Assembly (NCBI RefSeq): GCF_023065955.2
Contig: NW_026622808.1
Location: 44,776,475-44,840,474, forward strand
Length of the DNA: 64,000 bases
Origin: Ursus arctos
Taxonomy: Eukaryota; Chordata; Mammalia; Carnivora; Ursidae
Reading direction: 5' to 3'
The stretch's first letter is position 1, and each line of letters begins with the position of its first letter. Below are positions 1 through 11,290 of this stretch, piece by piece. Made by a program: the position numbers and the translations under genes. The notes beneath the pieces are model-generated. The model saw only the letters and a program-made list of their open reading frames with translations, was not told the DNA's origin and did no database searches.

Positions 1-189
1 TGAACTTACTTTTAATGTAACAGTCTCTTATTTTTTTCTTCACTTTTAAAATTACAGATGTAGTATATGTCTTTATACAATATTCATGCAATACAATTAA
101 GTCAAAAATGAAAGCTACCGCGTATCAGCCACTCCAATTCTATTACCTGCAATTCTAGATTTTTCTAGACATATATAAATACATATGAA

Positions 190-222
<33 letters not shown>

Positions 223-223
223 A
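190..223. repeat. (CA)n microsatellite
   Basis: About 14 near-perfect CA units with one CAAACA interruption near the right end. Likely length-variable. Confidence 0.95.
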
Positions 224-484
224 GTAATTAGGACTCTTTAAATTGTAAATGGGAGAAACACAATTCAAAAATGTTTTAAACAGATGGGAGAAATCTCTTC
301 ACTTACACAATCATACTGAAGTGAGGTGCATCGGCTTCAGGAATGGCCAGATCAAGGAGCTCCAACAGGGTGGTTTCAGTTTCTCTCATTTCTCTATCTC
401 TTGGGAATGCCTCATTTTTTCCTCCTCAGTGGGCTTTCTCCATGTGTTAGACCTGGATTTACTCCAGATTTGGGACAGAATAAT

Positions 485-1000
485 GCCTACCCTCCTCCAA
501 AGTCATTGTCATCCCCTAAACCTACAAATATGTTGCCTGACATGGCAAAGGAGAATTAAGATTGCAGATGGAATTAAAACTGTTAATCAACTGACCTTAA
601 ACTATGGATGTTATCCTGGATTTTCTGGGTGGGCCTGAAGGAATCACAACGGTCCTTAAAGGTGAAAGATGTAGGTAGCAGAGTTAGAGACAGAGAAGGG
701 GCTGTAACAATGGTAGTAAGGTTGGAAAGATGGAATGTGAGAAAGATTTCAACTGCTGTTGCTGGATTTGAAGATGGAGGAATGGGACCATGAGCCAAGG
801 AAGTGGACGGTCTGTAGGAAGAGCTAGCTAGACGAGGCAAAGACATGGTTTCTCCTTGTAGAGACTCCAGAAGGGATCACAACCTCACTGACACCTTGAA
901 ATTTCTGTCATATTTCTCACCTACAGAATGATGAAATGATAACTTTGTGTTCTATTGGGTCACTACGTTTGTGTAGCCATAGAAAACTATCAGAGCCTAA
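485..1000 (+). repeat. Old MLT1-type MaLR LTR
   Basis: Diverged but recognisable MLT1 features: TTATCCTGGATTTTCTGGGT, a tract resembling 'GTCCTTA..AGG', TTGCTGGATTTGAAGATGGA, CATGAGCCAAGGAA, and a tail resembling the LTR end near 950-1000. Older than the other two MLT1 copies. Edges are approximate. Confidence 0.75.
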
Positions 1001-1239
1001 CAGGCAAGAGACTTTTTCTCCTCAAAATCCAAATTTTTAAAAATCTTTGGAAGACTTCTGACTAGCCAGCTTGGTTTGCACCCTACTCTTCATCCCATCA
1101 CCGTGGTTAGCAGAATAGGACATTATGATTGTCTAGATCAGGATACTCTTTATGACAGAGAAAGGGGATTAAGAGACTGATGGACAGTCCCCCTTCTCAG
1201 AATCACATAACTGACATCAGAACAGAGAAATTCCCTGAA

Positions 1240-1585
1240 AGGAGGATTGTGTGGGTTTGTTGTTTATAGTTTGTTTTTTAAAAAATGGGTTAATGACATG
1301 TATTTTGTTCTATAATCTGCTTAATTATCTTTTCAACATATTTTGGAGATATTTCCATTTCAATTCACATAGGCCCTACTTTGTTCTTTATAGTAGCTGC
1401 ATGTTCTTCTTTTGGGTAGATGAACCAAATTTATTTAACCAAGTCTCCTGTTGATGGACACTTAGGTTGTTTCCAATCTTTGCTTACAAAGAAGACTGAA
1501 CACTATATCTTTCCATATTCTCTATGCATGTTACAGGACGTTTTTGTTTTTGCTCAATGTTGGTAATATGATGGAAAGAGAGCAA
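1240..1585 (-). repeat. Antisense L1M-type fragment (ORF2/3' end)
   Basis: Reading along the plus strand, AATTTATTTAACCAAGTCTC, TTGATGGACACTTAGGTTGT and TTCCAATC match the reverse complement of the 3' part of ORF2 in old mammalian L1 (L1M). Highly diverged. It abuts the MLT1 LTR that starts at 1593. Confidence 0.7.
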
Positions 1586-1592
1586 GGACAAA

Positions 1593-2060
1593 TGTAGTAG
1601 GTTGAATAGTGCCCCCACACACACAATATGTCTACGTCCTAACCCCCAGTACCTGTGAATGTGCCCTTATTTGGAAATACGGTCTTTGCTGATGTAATTA
1701 AATGTCTCGAGATGAGATCATTCTGGATTTAGGGTAGGCCCTAAATCCAGTGATGAGTGTCCTTATAAGATACAAGAAAGGAGAACACACAGAGACACAG
1801 GGAAAGGCCATGTGAAGATAGAGGCAGAGATTGGAATGATGCCCCCACAAGTCAAGGAATGCTAAGAATTTCTGGCAGCCACCAGAAGCTAGGGGAGAGG
1901 GAGGGAATAGATTCTCCCTTAGAGCCTCTGGAAAAACCGATCCTGCTGATACCTTGATTTCTGCTTTTGAGCCTCCAGAATTGTGACAGAGTAAATTTCA
2001 GTTGTTCTAAGCCACCCAGTTTATGGTAATTTGTTACGGCAGCTCTAGGAAGCTAATACA
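1593..2060 (+). repeat. MLT1 MaLR solo LTR
   Basis: Complete LTR from TGTAGTAGGTTGAATAGTG to CTAGGAAGCTAATACA. Internal landmarks match MLT1: CCTTATTTGGAAATACGGTC, TCCTTATAAGA, CCACCAGAAGCTAGG, TGAGCCTCCAGAATTGTGA and AAGCCACCCAGTTTATGG. No internal retroviral sequence accompanies it. Confidence 0.92.
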
Positions 2061-2740
2061 TAGGTTTCGAAGGCAACTGATTCTGTATGCCTGACTTTGG
2101 CTTGTGGCCAACTCCCAGTCACCTGGAAAGACAAGACATGGCAAGTCAGATCATATAAAGCTGTGTAGCATACAGAAGTTGTTTTAATTTCTATTTCTTG
2201 TGAATGTGCTTTGTGATTTTCATTTTCTAGTGCCATTTTGTCTAAACAATGACAAAATTAGTTTACACTTCGAAGTCAGCTCCCAATGGATATGTGGAAG
2301 GGAGGCAGACCCAGTGTAATACAAGAGGCAAAGCAAAGTGAAGGCGTAGGCGGAGTATTTCTCCCCAGTGATCCACAGCATCAAAAACCTTTAGTGGTTG
2401 TGCATAAGGGGAATGAGTAAATAAAGCAAGGAGAGAAGGGAGGCGGAGGAAGGAAGGAAGGGGGGCAGGGAGAGACTGAGGGAAAAAGGACAGATAAAAT
2501 AAACCATGATTATGACAAGTGAGGAAGCTTTGAATGCCCCATAGGGCATCTTACAAAAATGAATCCCTTTATATTTAATTCATAAACATGGCTGAAAATG
2601 CTCCTCATGTGTTTGGTGTCCACTGCAGTGACACAAGCTGGCCAGTCCTGATATCTGTTTCAAGTCAGATATCAGAAATGCAGTGAGCAATATTCCAAGC
2701 AGAGAGCTAGGAATCTGATACTTTTTGATCAGTAAAGCAC
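2061..2740. other. Intron without recognised element
   Basis: No clear repeat family, coding exon or RNA gene was seen. A short purine-rich patch (GGAA and GGGAGG units) lies at about 2430-2490. Confidence 0.5.
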
Positions 2741-2741
2741 C

Positions 2742-2768
<27 letters not shown>
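2742..2768. repeat. Poly-A run of 27
   Basis: Uninterrupted A homopolymer. No SINE or L1 body precedes it and no convincing flanking duplication was seen, so it is listed as a simple repeat. Confidence 0.9.
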
Positions 2769-2774
<6 letters not shown>

Positions 2775-3360
2775 TAAGGCTATGTGCATGCAGGTATGAT
2801 CAAAGTACACAGGTATGTTTACTGCCTTGCACTTTTTCTCATCTGCCTTCTGACATGTGTGAATTTGGGGCCAGGAAGTTTACACTTGGTAATTTGCAGC
2901 TGTATTTTAACTGCAGGTCTGCATGTTTGGGTGGGAAAAAAAAAAGAGAGACAGATGTTGAGATGCCTATACAGGGTGGGCAGTGTATCACTGCATACCT
3001 TTAAACCTGCTGAAGGAGACAGAGTAAGTCATAGAAAGTCATGGAAAATGGAGCAACTCTAAAAAATTTCTACATCTTATACCTGCTGAAGTGTACCCAC
3101 TTTGGCTTTCAACTTTTCAGTATATAAATGGCCTTGGGTCCTGACACTCCCACTTCTGGATTTCCCTCCCCTCATCAAGGCGTATTGCAAATACCACCCT
3201 CCCTTTCTAACCCAGAAAGAACTTCAAAGGAACAGCTCACACATCTTACTAAGTTGGAATAGTTAATATATCTTGTAGGAGGAGGCCATTTGGAGCCAGT
3301 AATTAAGTGAAGAAGTAAACCTGTGTTCACAAGAACTGGATCAACCAGGTTCCAAATAAG

Positions 3361-3380
3361 CCCCCCCCCCCCCCCCCCCC
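3361..3380. repeat. Poly-C run of 20
   Basis: Twenty uninterrupted C residues followed by GCCGCC, in otherwise AT-rich intron. Long C/G homopolymers are much rarer than A/T ones in mammals and prone to sequencing and length error. Confidence 0.95.
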
Positions 3381-3384
3381 GCCG

Positions 3385-4130
3385 CCAAGCATTTTCCCTG
3401 AGTTCCTGATAAATAACCTTCTGCTGTTAGGATGCCTGAGACTTGCTCTTTTGATAGCCTCTGATGTGCTTGTTTCTCAGTGCATTTAAATTTGATCACA
3501 GGGCAGGGGCTGGCTGTCCTCTATGGCTTCCCCCAAGAATGTGAGTCTGTGATGTATGTTTAATGTTTTCCCTCTGTTACAGAGATAAATGTCATTGGTA
3601 ATTCTGATTGGCAGGCCCGATGTTTAAGGCTTGTGAAATTATGTGAGTCCCAGGGTCACAGGAATTGTTCTTCATTCAAATATTTACAAAGCATAATTAA
3701 ATGGATTAATGATGTGGGGTTCTAGAACCAATAAGGTTTTGTAAAAATTTTGAGCAGCTTTCCCTTCCTCCATTTCTACTAATTTTATCATTTTCCCCCT
3801 TCTCTTTTTGATCTGTGATTTCTGCTTTCAGCCCTCAAAACCTTTATGAGCTTATTATGATATTTCCTCGCACTGAGTGTCTCATTTGGCCCCTCCCATT
3901 ACTACCCCTCTGTTGATTTCCTCTTCTCTGTATCCAGAGGCCCCCTCATGCTTCTCAGATTAAATCTTCCACTCTCGTCATTGTCCTCCTCATTTTGCTT
4001 AATTAGATAATTTCAGAGACAGCTTTGAAGACCCTAGGTGTTGCCCCAGTGCTAAATGGGATAGTTATAACTATTAATTGAAAGACTGGCATCAATATCA
4101 TCAACTTCTCTCTTCTTTTTCCCTGTCCTA
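3385..4130. other. Repeat-free stretch with homeodomain-like sites
   Basis: No repeat signature was recognised. At 3688-3712 the run CATAATTAAATGGATTAATG stacks TAATTA- and GGATTA-type homeodomain motifs, and CTTAATTAGATAATT occurs near 3999. This could be conserved noncoding sequence, but that is inferred from composition only. Confidence 0.3.
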
Positions 4131-4299
4131 GCTGTCTGGGTATGAATAATGAAAACAGTCTTTTCTTAAATGGAAAAATTATAATATAGTTGAGTTCTTT
4201 TCCCTAAGTTTCCCATTAATGGAATTGAGGCATATCTGTGTGCTTTTGGCCTGGATAAAGGAATAGGGAAGGTTAAGACATGGTAATATGTATTGTGAA

Positions 4300-4800
4300 T
4301 GATCAACATCTTTGATATTTTTTTAAATGAATTCTGTTTTTATTACCAAACCAACACAAACTTGTTGTAGAGAATTTGGTTAATTCAGAAAAGCACACAG
4401 ATGAAAAAAACATATCATGTGTGTTTTCACCGTACATACTTTTGTGTACATATGCATGTGTGTGTATGTTATATTCATATTAATTTTTTTACACACAAAA
4501 AAGGGTCAACCTGAACATGTTTTCTAACTTATATCTTAAGCTTAATGCATTGTGGACATTTAAATTAATTTTTTTACATCAACATGACCATAGAGCCCCC
4601 CTTTATACAGATTTAACTAGTCCCCTATGAATAAGTATTTGGGTTCCAATCAACAATTAGTCCAACAATTAATTGTACTAGTATAAACAATGCTGCAGTC
4701 AACATCCTCTATGCATAGCCATGATAGTTTTTTTTTTTAATAATTATTTCTTCAACAACAATTTCTGAAGTTAGATTTGCTGTTTAAAGAGATGAAATTT
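4300..4800 (-). repeat. Antisense L1M-type fragment
   Basis: Landmarks AGAATTTGGTTAATTCAGAA, AATGCATTGTGGACATTTAA, ATAAACAATGCTGCAGTCAA and CATCCTCTATGCATAG follow the antisense order of an old L1 3' end. Diverged, with uncertain edges. Confidence 0.65.
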
Positions 4801-5350
4801 TAGTGAGCATTAGGTATACAGGAAAACACCCTCCCAAAATTGAACTAACTCATGCTGTTGTCTTGATTTGGGTTAGAAGAGAATACTCCGTGTCAAAGAA
4901 GCTCTTTCCCAGTCTTTGCTCACCTTGGACGACAAACATTGGATTAGTCTTTTTTCTGGCTACATGTATTTTGGAAAGGTCAAAGACCATGACCTTTCCT
5001 CCCTGCTAAAACTCCCTTCTAGCACTCAGTTTTTCAGTTCACTATGTCAGAGCAGAGTTCCAAAAAACCATAATTAGACGGCATCTCACTTAATTCTATT
5101 TATCTTCTCTCAATTTTTTCTCTTTTTAATATCAATTTGGTATACATTTGCCTTTCCAAGTGTTGTTAGAAAGCAACTTTTATTTTACAAGTAGTTCATG
5201 TTTTCATTAGAATCCTTAACGTATTCAAATATTCTTCTCTTTTTACCTAACAATATAATATATATTCATGAAACCTTTGAGTAGTATTGTCTATGGGATG
5301 TCATTTAACGTTCCTTGCAAAATCTGTTTATAAAAGCAAGACCTTTTCTT
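4801..5350. other. Intron without recognised element
   Basis: AT-rich sequence with no recognised repeat, exon or RNA gene. It ends at the target-site duplication of the following SINE. Confidence 0.5.
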
Positions 5351-5367
5351 TCAGGGAAGTTAACATT

Positions 5368-5368
<1 letters not shown>

Positions 5369-5398
<30 letters not shown>

Positions 5399-5585
5399 AA
5401 GATTTTATTTATTTATTCGACAGGACAGAGACAGCCAGCGAGAGAGGGAACACAAGCAGGGGGAGTGGGAGAGGAAGAAGCAGGCTCATAGCGGAGGAGC
5501 CTGATGTAGGGCTCGATCCCATAACGCTGGGATCACGCCCTGAGCCAAAGGCAGAAGCTTAACCGCTGTGCCACCCAGGCGCCCC
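5369..5585 (-). mobile_element. Carnivore tRNA-Lys SINE (antisense)
   Basis: Poly-T tail at the left, AAGATTTTATTTATTTATTC, GA-rich body, and the reverse complement of the head (GTGCCACCCAGGCGCCCC) at the right. It is bounded by a perfect duplication CAGGGAAGTTAACATTC (about 5352-5368 and 5585-5601). The perfect duplication and intact body mark a recent insertion. The source RNA is tRNA-derived with an internal Pol III promoter. Confidence 0.98.
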
Positions 5586-5794
5586 AGGGAAGTTAACATT
5601 CTGACTCAAAGGGAAAATGCCTGAGGGTCTCAGAGTGATCTACCTACCTGTGTCTAGACTGAATGCTGAAGTAGAATTCTGACATCTCTAGACCCAGATG
5701 TTTTATACACCAAACAGTGGATTGGATGAGCTCATCTCCATAAACTGAGAGCTCTAGCAAACATGAAGACACCATGGCATAGGGAGTATAAGCA

Positions 5795-5975
5795 CAAATA
5801 GACAGCTTTAGAACCAGTCTTACCTCAAAGTCCCAGTTTCCTTTTCATTGTGATGGGGAGACACTAATATTTATTTGGAGAATCACTGTGATGGTTAAAT
5901 GAGCTAATATGCTTTCAAGTGCTTTATAAGGTGCTTGGCACATAAATTACATCTCAATGTATGATCATGGAGGAA
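5795..5975 (+). repeat. MIR SINE fragment
   Basis: CCCAGTTTCC, GTTAAATGAGCTAATATG, AAGTGCTTTATAAGGTGCTT and GGCACATAAATTA follow the MIR order on the plus strand. Confidence 0.7.
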
Positions 5976-6994
5976 AAGGTATTTTAAGAAGCAGAGAAAA
6001 TCCTACATTAAGTGAATTTGTACTGGAAATGCATAAAAGGGATATAAGAACTGATTTTCCTAATATAGAAATCCTTTTTTCTTTACTATAAAAAGTGCTA
6101 CAAAGAATCTAGAACCTTCCTAAACTTAATTTTAAACAATTACAGCAGAACTTCTTTACTTCTTATAGAACCATGTTCTCCCCCACCCATTTGAGAATCT
6201 GATAGAGCTTTGAATTCTCAATAGAAATATGCACGTTCACATCACATTTTGCATTCTGGGATACCAACCTATACCAGGTGAAAACTGCCCCCAAACATAG
6301 AGATTGTAGGCCACTCTGATTTATCTGAACAAAGTCAGAAAAGAGAGGTTATGGCCATCTTGGGGCTGCAGATGTCTATACCTGACTTCTGAATTGGAGA
6401 TTCTAATCATTACCATATGCTGGATACATTCTATGCCCTAGAGCACTCATAACATAGAAAGGAAGACAAATTGGGAAATAAATAAGTACGGTGCAGTGTG
6501 GCAAATGTGACAATAAGTGCATGTACTGAAAGGAATGATTTCATGGGGGTGGGGTACAAACATCACAAAAACAACTCCTACCTACTTCCTCTGATTTCAC
6601 AAGTACAGCGGTGGTCCCCGGGTCTTTCAGAATCTTGGGAGATTCAGTGGACCATGTGGCATACATTATGTCAAGATTGAAGTCCCAGATTAGAGGGAAC
6701 TCACAGAATCACCCATGTTCTGTCCCTCAAGTCCATCCCCCTTCTCTATAGGAGATACATGAAGCAGGCGAGTGTAGGTGAATGGAAGCTTGTCAGAAGA
6801 CATGCCTTCACCCTCTGCTTGGCAAGTGTGAGCTTATCTGTAATACATTATAATGTCTGTGATTCCCCTGCCAAACCTTGAAATCTCTGAATTTTGATTC
6901 CAAATATCCAGAGGAGGGAATGGACACACTTCACCTTGCACACATAGTCTTGTTTATGGAGGGCTCTAATAGTGTTCCAGCCCTGCTTATTCAA
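5976..6994. other. Intron without recognised element
   Basis: About 1 kb where no repeat family, exon or RNA gene was recognised. Confidence 0.45.
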
Positions 6995-7007
6995 CAAAGG
7001 GTTCTAA

Positions 7008-7090
7008 ATTGTATGTCATCCTTGCTCAGGGGCCATGCTAATCTTCTCTGTATCCTTCCAATTTTAGTATATGTGCTGCTGAAGCGAGCG
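7008..7090 (-). pseudogene. U6 snRNA retropseudogene, 3' truncated
   Basis: On the minus strand the segment begins CGCTCGCTTCAGCAGCACAT and runs through ACTAAAATTGGAAGGATACA, GAGAAGATTAGCATGGCCCC and GCAAGGATGACA, matching U6 spliceosomal RNA with a few substitutions. It stops near U6 position 85, so the 3' stem and terminal U tract are missing. Direct repeats CAAAGGGTTCTAA flank it (6995-7007, 7091-7103), the mark of L1-driven retroposition. It has no poly-A tail, as in tailless truncated U6 copies. A functional gene would need upstream PSE and TATA elements and a full 3' end; neither is seen. Confidence 0.95.
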
Positions 7091-7324
7091 CAAAGGGTTC
7101 TAACTTGGACAAGCAAGAAAGAGAGGGTACTAAGGAAATGGTCTGGCCATTCAGTTACACTCAAGTGATATGGGAGCAAAATTAGAGTGATTTCTTCCAC
7201 TTCCAGGGGCATTGCTAACTCCGTTAGCATAAGCCCATTGCTGCTTAGTATTTTCCCTTACACACACCTAAATTCCAATCATTGCCTTTTAGCACCTGCA
7301 GCCTTGGTCAAATTACCTAATAAG

Positions 7325-7530
7325 TTAACATGTACTGAGTGCTGACTGTATATGTGGTAGTGTTCTTAGTGTTTTACATATGTGGATTTGGCCCACCCTC
7401 CCAGCTCTGTGAAGAAGAAATTGTCATCATCATCACCATCATCATCATTAGATGTTGCTCAGGATCACAGCAAGTGGGTAGAGCTGAAAACAGAGTCTAG
7501 GCTGTTAGCCCCAAAGCTCATTCCCTCATG
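7325..7530 (-). repeat. MIR SINE fragment (antisense)
   Basis: ACATGTACTGAGTGCTGACT, TTTACATATG and a later part resembling 'GATCACAGCAAGTGGGTAGA' follow antisense MIR order. It includes a short (CAT)n patch at about 7424-7450. Confidence 0.65.
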
Positions 7531-8164
7531 CACAGGGCTATGGTGCCTGTGGAACAGCAAGTCAGTTTCAACTTTTGTAAAAATGGCATGATGCTGACCA
7601 TTCTTCAGGGTAGTGGTAGGATTAAATAAGATTGGTTTTGGCAGTCAAATAGTATCAATTAATAGGGTCCTTGCCCATGAAGGGAATCTTTTTGGAAGAA
7701 TCTACAGGTGTAGAAGGCAGGCTGGCCACAGATAGTGCATTGTCACACACCACTGACCAAGGCAAGTGAATCCACAGTGCTTTTTACTTATTCTCTTTTT
7801 CTCCTCTTTCTGCCTTCGGTTCTCTTCTGTACTACTTGCAAGTGTCTGTTTAAGTTGGTTAAAATGATGGCCTTTCATTTTCTTGTGGTCTTCATTTCTG
7901 GCTCTTTGGATCATTTTTAGTCAACAAATGAGTTGGCTTTCCCAAAACTGCCTGGGTTGACATTTTTTGTTTGAATTGCAATATGTTCTTCCAAAGGTGA
8001 ATGATCAGGAACTATTGTCTGCAAGTCAACAACACGCTCAGAGGCAGAGCGCCAATGCAGTTTTGTTTGTTGCTTTAATTACTGTGTGTGTGCTTAGGTT
8101 TTTTGGATTGCAGTTATTCTCGTTAAAAAGAATTGAATGCACTTAAGTAACTCTTCCATAAACA

Positions 8165-8520
8165 TTGTTTGAGCCCTACATAATCCAAGGCTAGCCCTGA
8201 AGCAAAGAGCAAGGGACTACCAGATAAATCAGAACTGGGATTAGATCCTAGCAGGGGCAGTTAGTAGAGGAAAGACAACAGGCTGAGAAAGCTACATAAG
8301 ACAAAGAGCTACCATCTATTAGAAAGGTGAAGGTAATGGGCTGTGGTGGTTTAGAGAGGAGAGAGATTTCTTCCTTCAGGAATGATCGTGGAGGGCTTTC
8401 TAAAGGTGGTAGTAATTGAACAGGACCTTGAAGGACATAGAGAATGTGGACTATGGTATGGTAAACCAGAAAGGGTGAAGGACATCCCAGCTCTGCAGAA
8501 CGTATCTGGAGAGTAGCATA
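8165..8520 (-). repeat. L2 LINE fragment (antisense)
   Basis: GTTTGAGCCCTACATAATCC and then GGAGGGCTTTCTAAAGGTGG and AACAGGACCTTGAAGGACAT follow the antisense order of the 3' portion of L2. Diverged. Confidence 0.6.
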
Positions 8521-8553
8521 TGATTATAGAGACTTTAAGAAGAAGGTTAATTT

Positions 8554-8734
8554 TTTTAAGATTCTATTTATTTATCTGACAGAGAGAGAGAGAGAACAAG
8601 CAGAGAAAGAGGCAGAAGGAGAAGCAGACTCCCCGTGGAGGAGGGAGCCTGATGCAGGATTCGATCCCAAGACCCTGGGATCATGACCTAAGCTGAAGGC
8701 AGACACTTAAGTGACTGAGCCACTCAGGAGCCCC
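8554..8734 (-). mobile_element. Carnivore tRNA-Lys SINE, older subtype (antisense)
   Basis: AAGATTCTATTTATTTATCT, GA-rich body, then the reverse complement of the head ending CACTCAGGAGCCCC. Flanked by AAGGTTAATTTT on both sides (8543-8554 and about 8737-8748). More head mutations than the 5.4-kb copy, so likely older. Confidence 0.95.
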
Positions 8735-8814
8735 AAAAGGTTAATTTTGATAAAGAAAAAATGACTTCATTTGCTGAGGAAATACATAGGGAATTAATCA
8801 GATTAACAGCTCTG

Positions 8815-9150
8815 AATTCATTTCTCACTGTTCTTCTCTGGCTCACAATTCCTCCAATACACTACCGCCTCAGGGCCTTTGCACTTGCCATTCCCTCTGA
8901 TCTGAACATTTTTCCTGGATTTTTGCTTGGCTGGTTCTTTTTGTCTTTCACATCTCAGTTCAAATAACCCCGCTTAGAGAGAGCCTGACCTCTGTCATGA
9001 GGTTGCTCTCCCTCACTGCCCCATTCATGCTACCTCCTCATCCACCCACACACATACACCTCCTCGGCAGTCACTTACTGTGACAGCATCCTTGTTTGTT
9101 TCATAGCACTTTCCATACTGTCTTGTTTAATACTCTATGCCTGGCACAGA
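8815..9150 (+). repeat. L2 LINE 3' fragment
   Basis: CTCAGGGCCTTTGCACTTGC, CATTCCCTCTGATCTGAAC, ACATCTCAGTTCAAATAACC and TCATAGCACTTTCCATACTG are in L2 3' order on the plus strand. The LYRLRAFALAIP-like open frame here is L2-derived, not a gene. Confidence 0.85.
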
Positions 9151-9291
9151 GAATCTCAACTCCAGTATATTCCTAACCCATGCAGCTACATCACATCAGA
9201 ATACTAGTTTTCATGCATTCCCAGAGAGCTGAAACTCTTGATTTTTTCCTTCTATAAAAATGGATGTGAAAATGCTTACTTCCCTTCAAGC

Positions 9292-9465
9292 AGTGGTTCT
9301 CAACCTGGTGCACATTAGTATCACTTTGGAGCTTTTGAAACCCCAGGTAATTGAGCCTTAACCCAGAATAATTAAGCCCGAAGCTCTGCAGGCAAGGCCC
9401 AGGCCATGTCAATATATTGGTCCCTAGCTGGTTCTCATGGACAGTCCCAATTGAGAACCAATGAT
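9292..9465 (+). mobile_element. MER5-like hAT MITE
   Basis: Starts CAGTGGTTCTCAACCTGGTG and ends with the inverted form TTGAGAACCAATG. The terminal inverted repeats and size of about 175 bp fit a nonautonomous hAT-Charlie element of the MER5 group. The 140-aa minus-strand open frame over it is spurious. Confidence 0.85.
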
Positions 9466-9944
9466 TTGGAAGAAGAATGCAAGAGCAGGCACCTTCACTG
9501 ATGATAGTTCCCTTCCCTGCCTGCTCTGGCAGGGTAGGGGTGGCTAGCAGGACCAGGGACACAGGATTAGCCAGGTCACAAACAAAGATACACAATCTGG
9601 AAAGCAGAAGCAATATACACTTCTTTCATTCCACAAAGGGTTAAGGCATGTCTGTCATGTGCTAGGCACTGTCCCGAAGGGGTTCAGAGTTGAGCGAACC
9701 AGACAGAGTAGTCGGCATTCTACCCTTTAGGTCCCATAAAATGCTAACCTTCTCTTGGAGACAACATTGCTTGACTGCAGGCTTTGGTCGTGAACCAAGT
9801 AGGATGTTCTAATTAGAAGTCCAAAGGAGTTTTTCCTTAGATCTTCACTTAACCAATGACTTTACATCCCAGAGTGCAATAGTATGTTCTAGAAGTGCCA
9901 TTCCTTTCAGAATATGATTAAGACTCATTGCCTTGATCCACAAG

Positions 9945-10358
9945 TCTCATCATGCTCTTGTTTTATGATTTCATGTACCAGCGCCCCTCCTACCCCTTGG
10001 TACTCTCCAGCCACACTCTCCTCCATTCCAGGGGCCCCATACGGTCTCTGCTTCCATATGGTTGCACAATTTGCCCTTCCCAGTCTCTGCTCAAATATCA
10101 CCTCCTTGGTGAAGCCCTCCCTGACCTCTTGATCTAAATAGTACCCTAATTCCTCTCTATCTCTTTGTCCTGCTTCATTTCCTTTATAGCATTTATATAT
10201 TTATTGTTTATCTCTTCATTTTCTGTTTTCCCTAAGAGAACATAAGCCCAAAGAGAACTGGACCATGTCCTTGTTATTCATTGCCATTCTCCCAGCACCT
10301 GGCACACTACCTGGTACATAGTGGATGTACCTTAAGTATTTGTTGAATGAATGAATTT
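9945..10358 (+). repeat. L2 LINE 3' end
   Basis: Landmarks in order: CAGTCTCTGCTCAAATATCA, CCTCCTTGGTGAAGCCCTCC, TTTATAGCATTTATATATTT, CACCTGGCACACTACCTGGT and GTATTTGTTGAATGAATGAA. The right end is the usual L2 terminus. Confidence 0.9.
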
Positions 10359-10681
10359 AATAAGGTTTTATTCTCATTATATTCATATGTGTGGTTATCT
10401 TCTATTGAGGGCAAGTTGATACTAGGTTTACAATTCGAGGTAAATGGACTGCTTCTTAAATGAGTTATTATAAGGAACGAGGGAATCAATATAAAGAAAA
10501 ATATGAAATAAATAGAAGCATACATGGTTCATAGATGTGGCATAACTTGCGACAGTGATTAGAGGGTGGCTGACATCTGGGAAACCCTGGTCTAGAGCAG
10601 ATCAGGAACAAAGAGGAAAGAACAAGCCTGGAAATAAGGAGAATACCATCTGGTCATCCAGATCAGAATGCTGAATGATAG

Positions 10682-10883
10682 GGGCGCCTGGGTGGCTCAG
10701 TCGTTAAGCGTCTGCCTTCGGCTCAGGGCATGATCCCAGAGTCCTGGGATCGAGCCCCACATTGGGCTCCCTACTGGGAGCCTGCTTCTTCCTCTCCCAC
10801 TCCCCCTGCTTATGTTCCCTCTCTCACTGGCTGTCTCTCTCTCTCTGTCAAATAAATAAATAAAATCTTAAAAAAAAAAAAAA
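10682..10883 (+). mobile_element. Carnivore tRNA-Lys SINE
   Basis: Head GGGCGCCTGGGTGGCTCAGT, CT-rich body and an A tail, bounded by a perfect 17-bp duplication AGAATGCTGAATGATAG (10665-10681 and 10884-10900). Young by structure. Confidence 0.98.
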
Positions 10884-10934
10884 AGAATGCTGAATGATAG
10901 ACATCACCTACCCCGACTTGCAATCTTTTGCTAT

Positions 10935-11290
10935 GTTGAGGTCCAATTCCGCTGGCATTTCCTGAGCATCAGCTATGTGCACTGTGCAGTGAGGGGGTAA
11001 GCATGATTTAGAATCCAATTCCATCTTCAAAGGGTGAACCTCAGAGATAACCACGGACACCATGATGATAGAAATCAAAATGTGATAAATACAAGAAAAG
11101 CCCATAAAGGCCCCAAAAGAGCAGCATTTGTTTCTCCAGAGGCAATCAGGAAATCCTTCTCAAAAAAAGGACAAGTTTGACAGGACCTTGAAAAAAATGG
11201 GTGATTTCAATAGGCAGAAATGGGGGCCAAGGCATTCCCGACCAAGAGGACAATTGGAGTAAAGCCAGGCAGAATAGTAGCAGCAAATAA
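10935..11290 (-). repeat. L2 LINE fragment (antisense)
   Basis: GCATTTCCTGAGCATCAGCT resembles the L2/MIR terminal motif in antisense. Downstream, GACAGGACCTTGAAAAAAAT and CCAAGGCATTCCCGACC match the antisense L2 body. Boundaries are uncertain. Confidence 0.55.

Noticed and set aside
2742..2768. A27 run as the tail of a retroposon
   Set aside because: No SINE, L1 or mRNA-like body precedes it and no target duplication is visible.
9191..9613. 140-codon minus-strand open frame
   Set aside because: It overlaps a MER5-like transposon and has no family resemblance.
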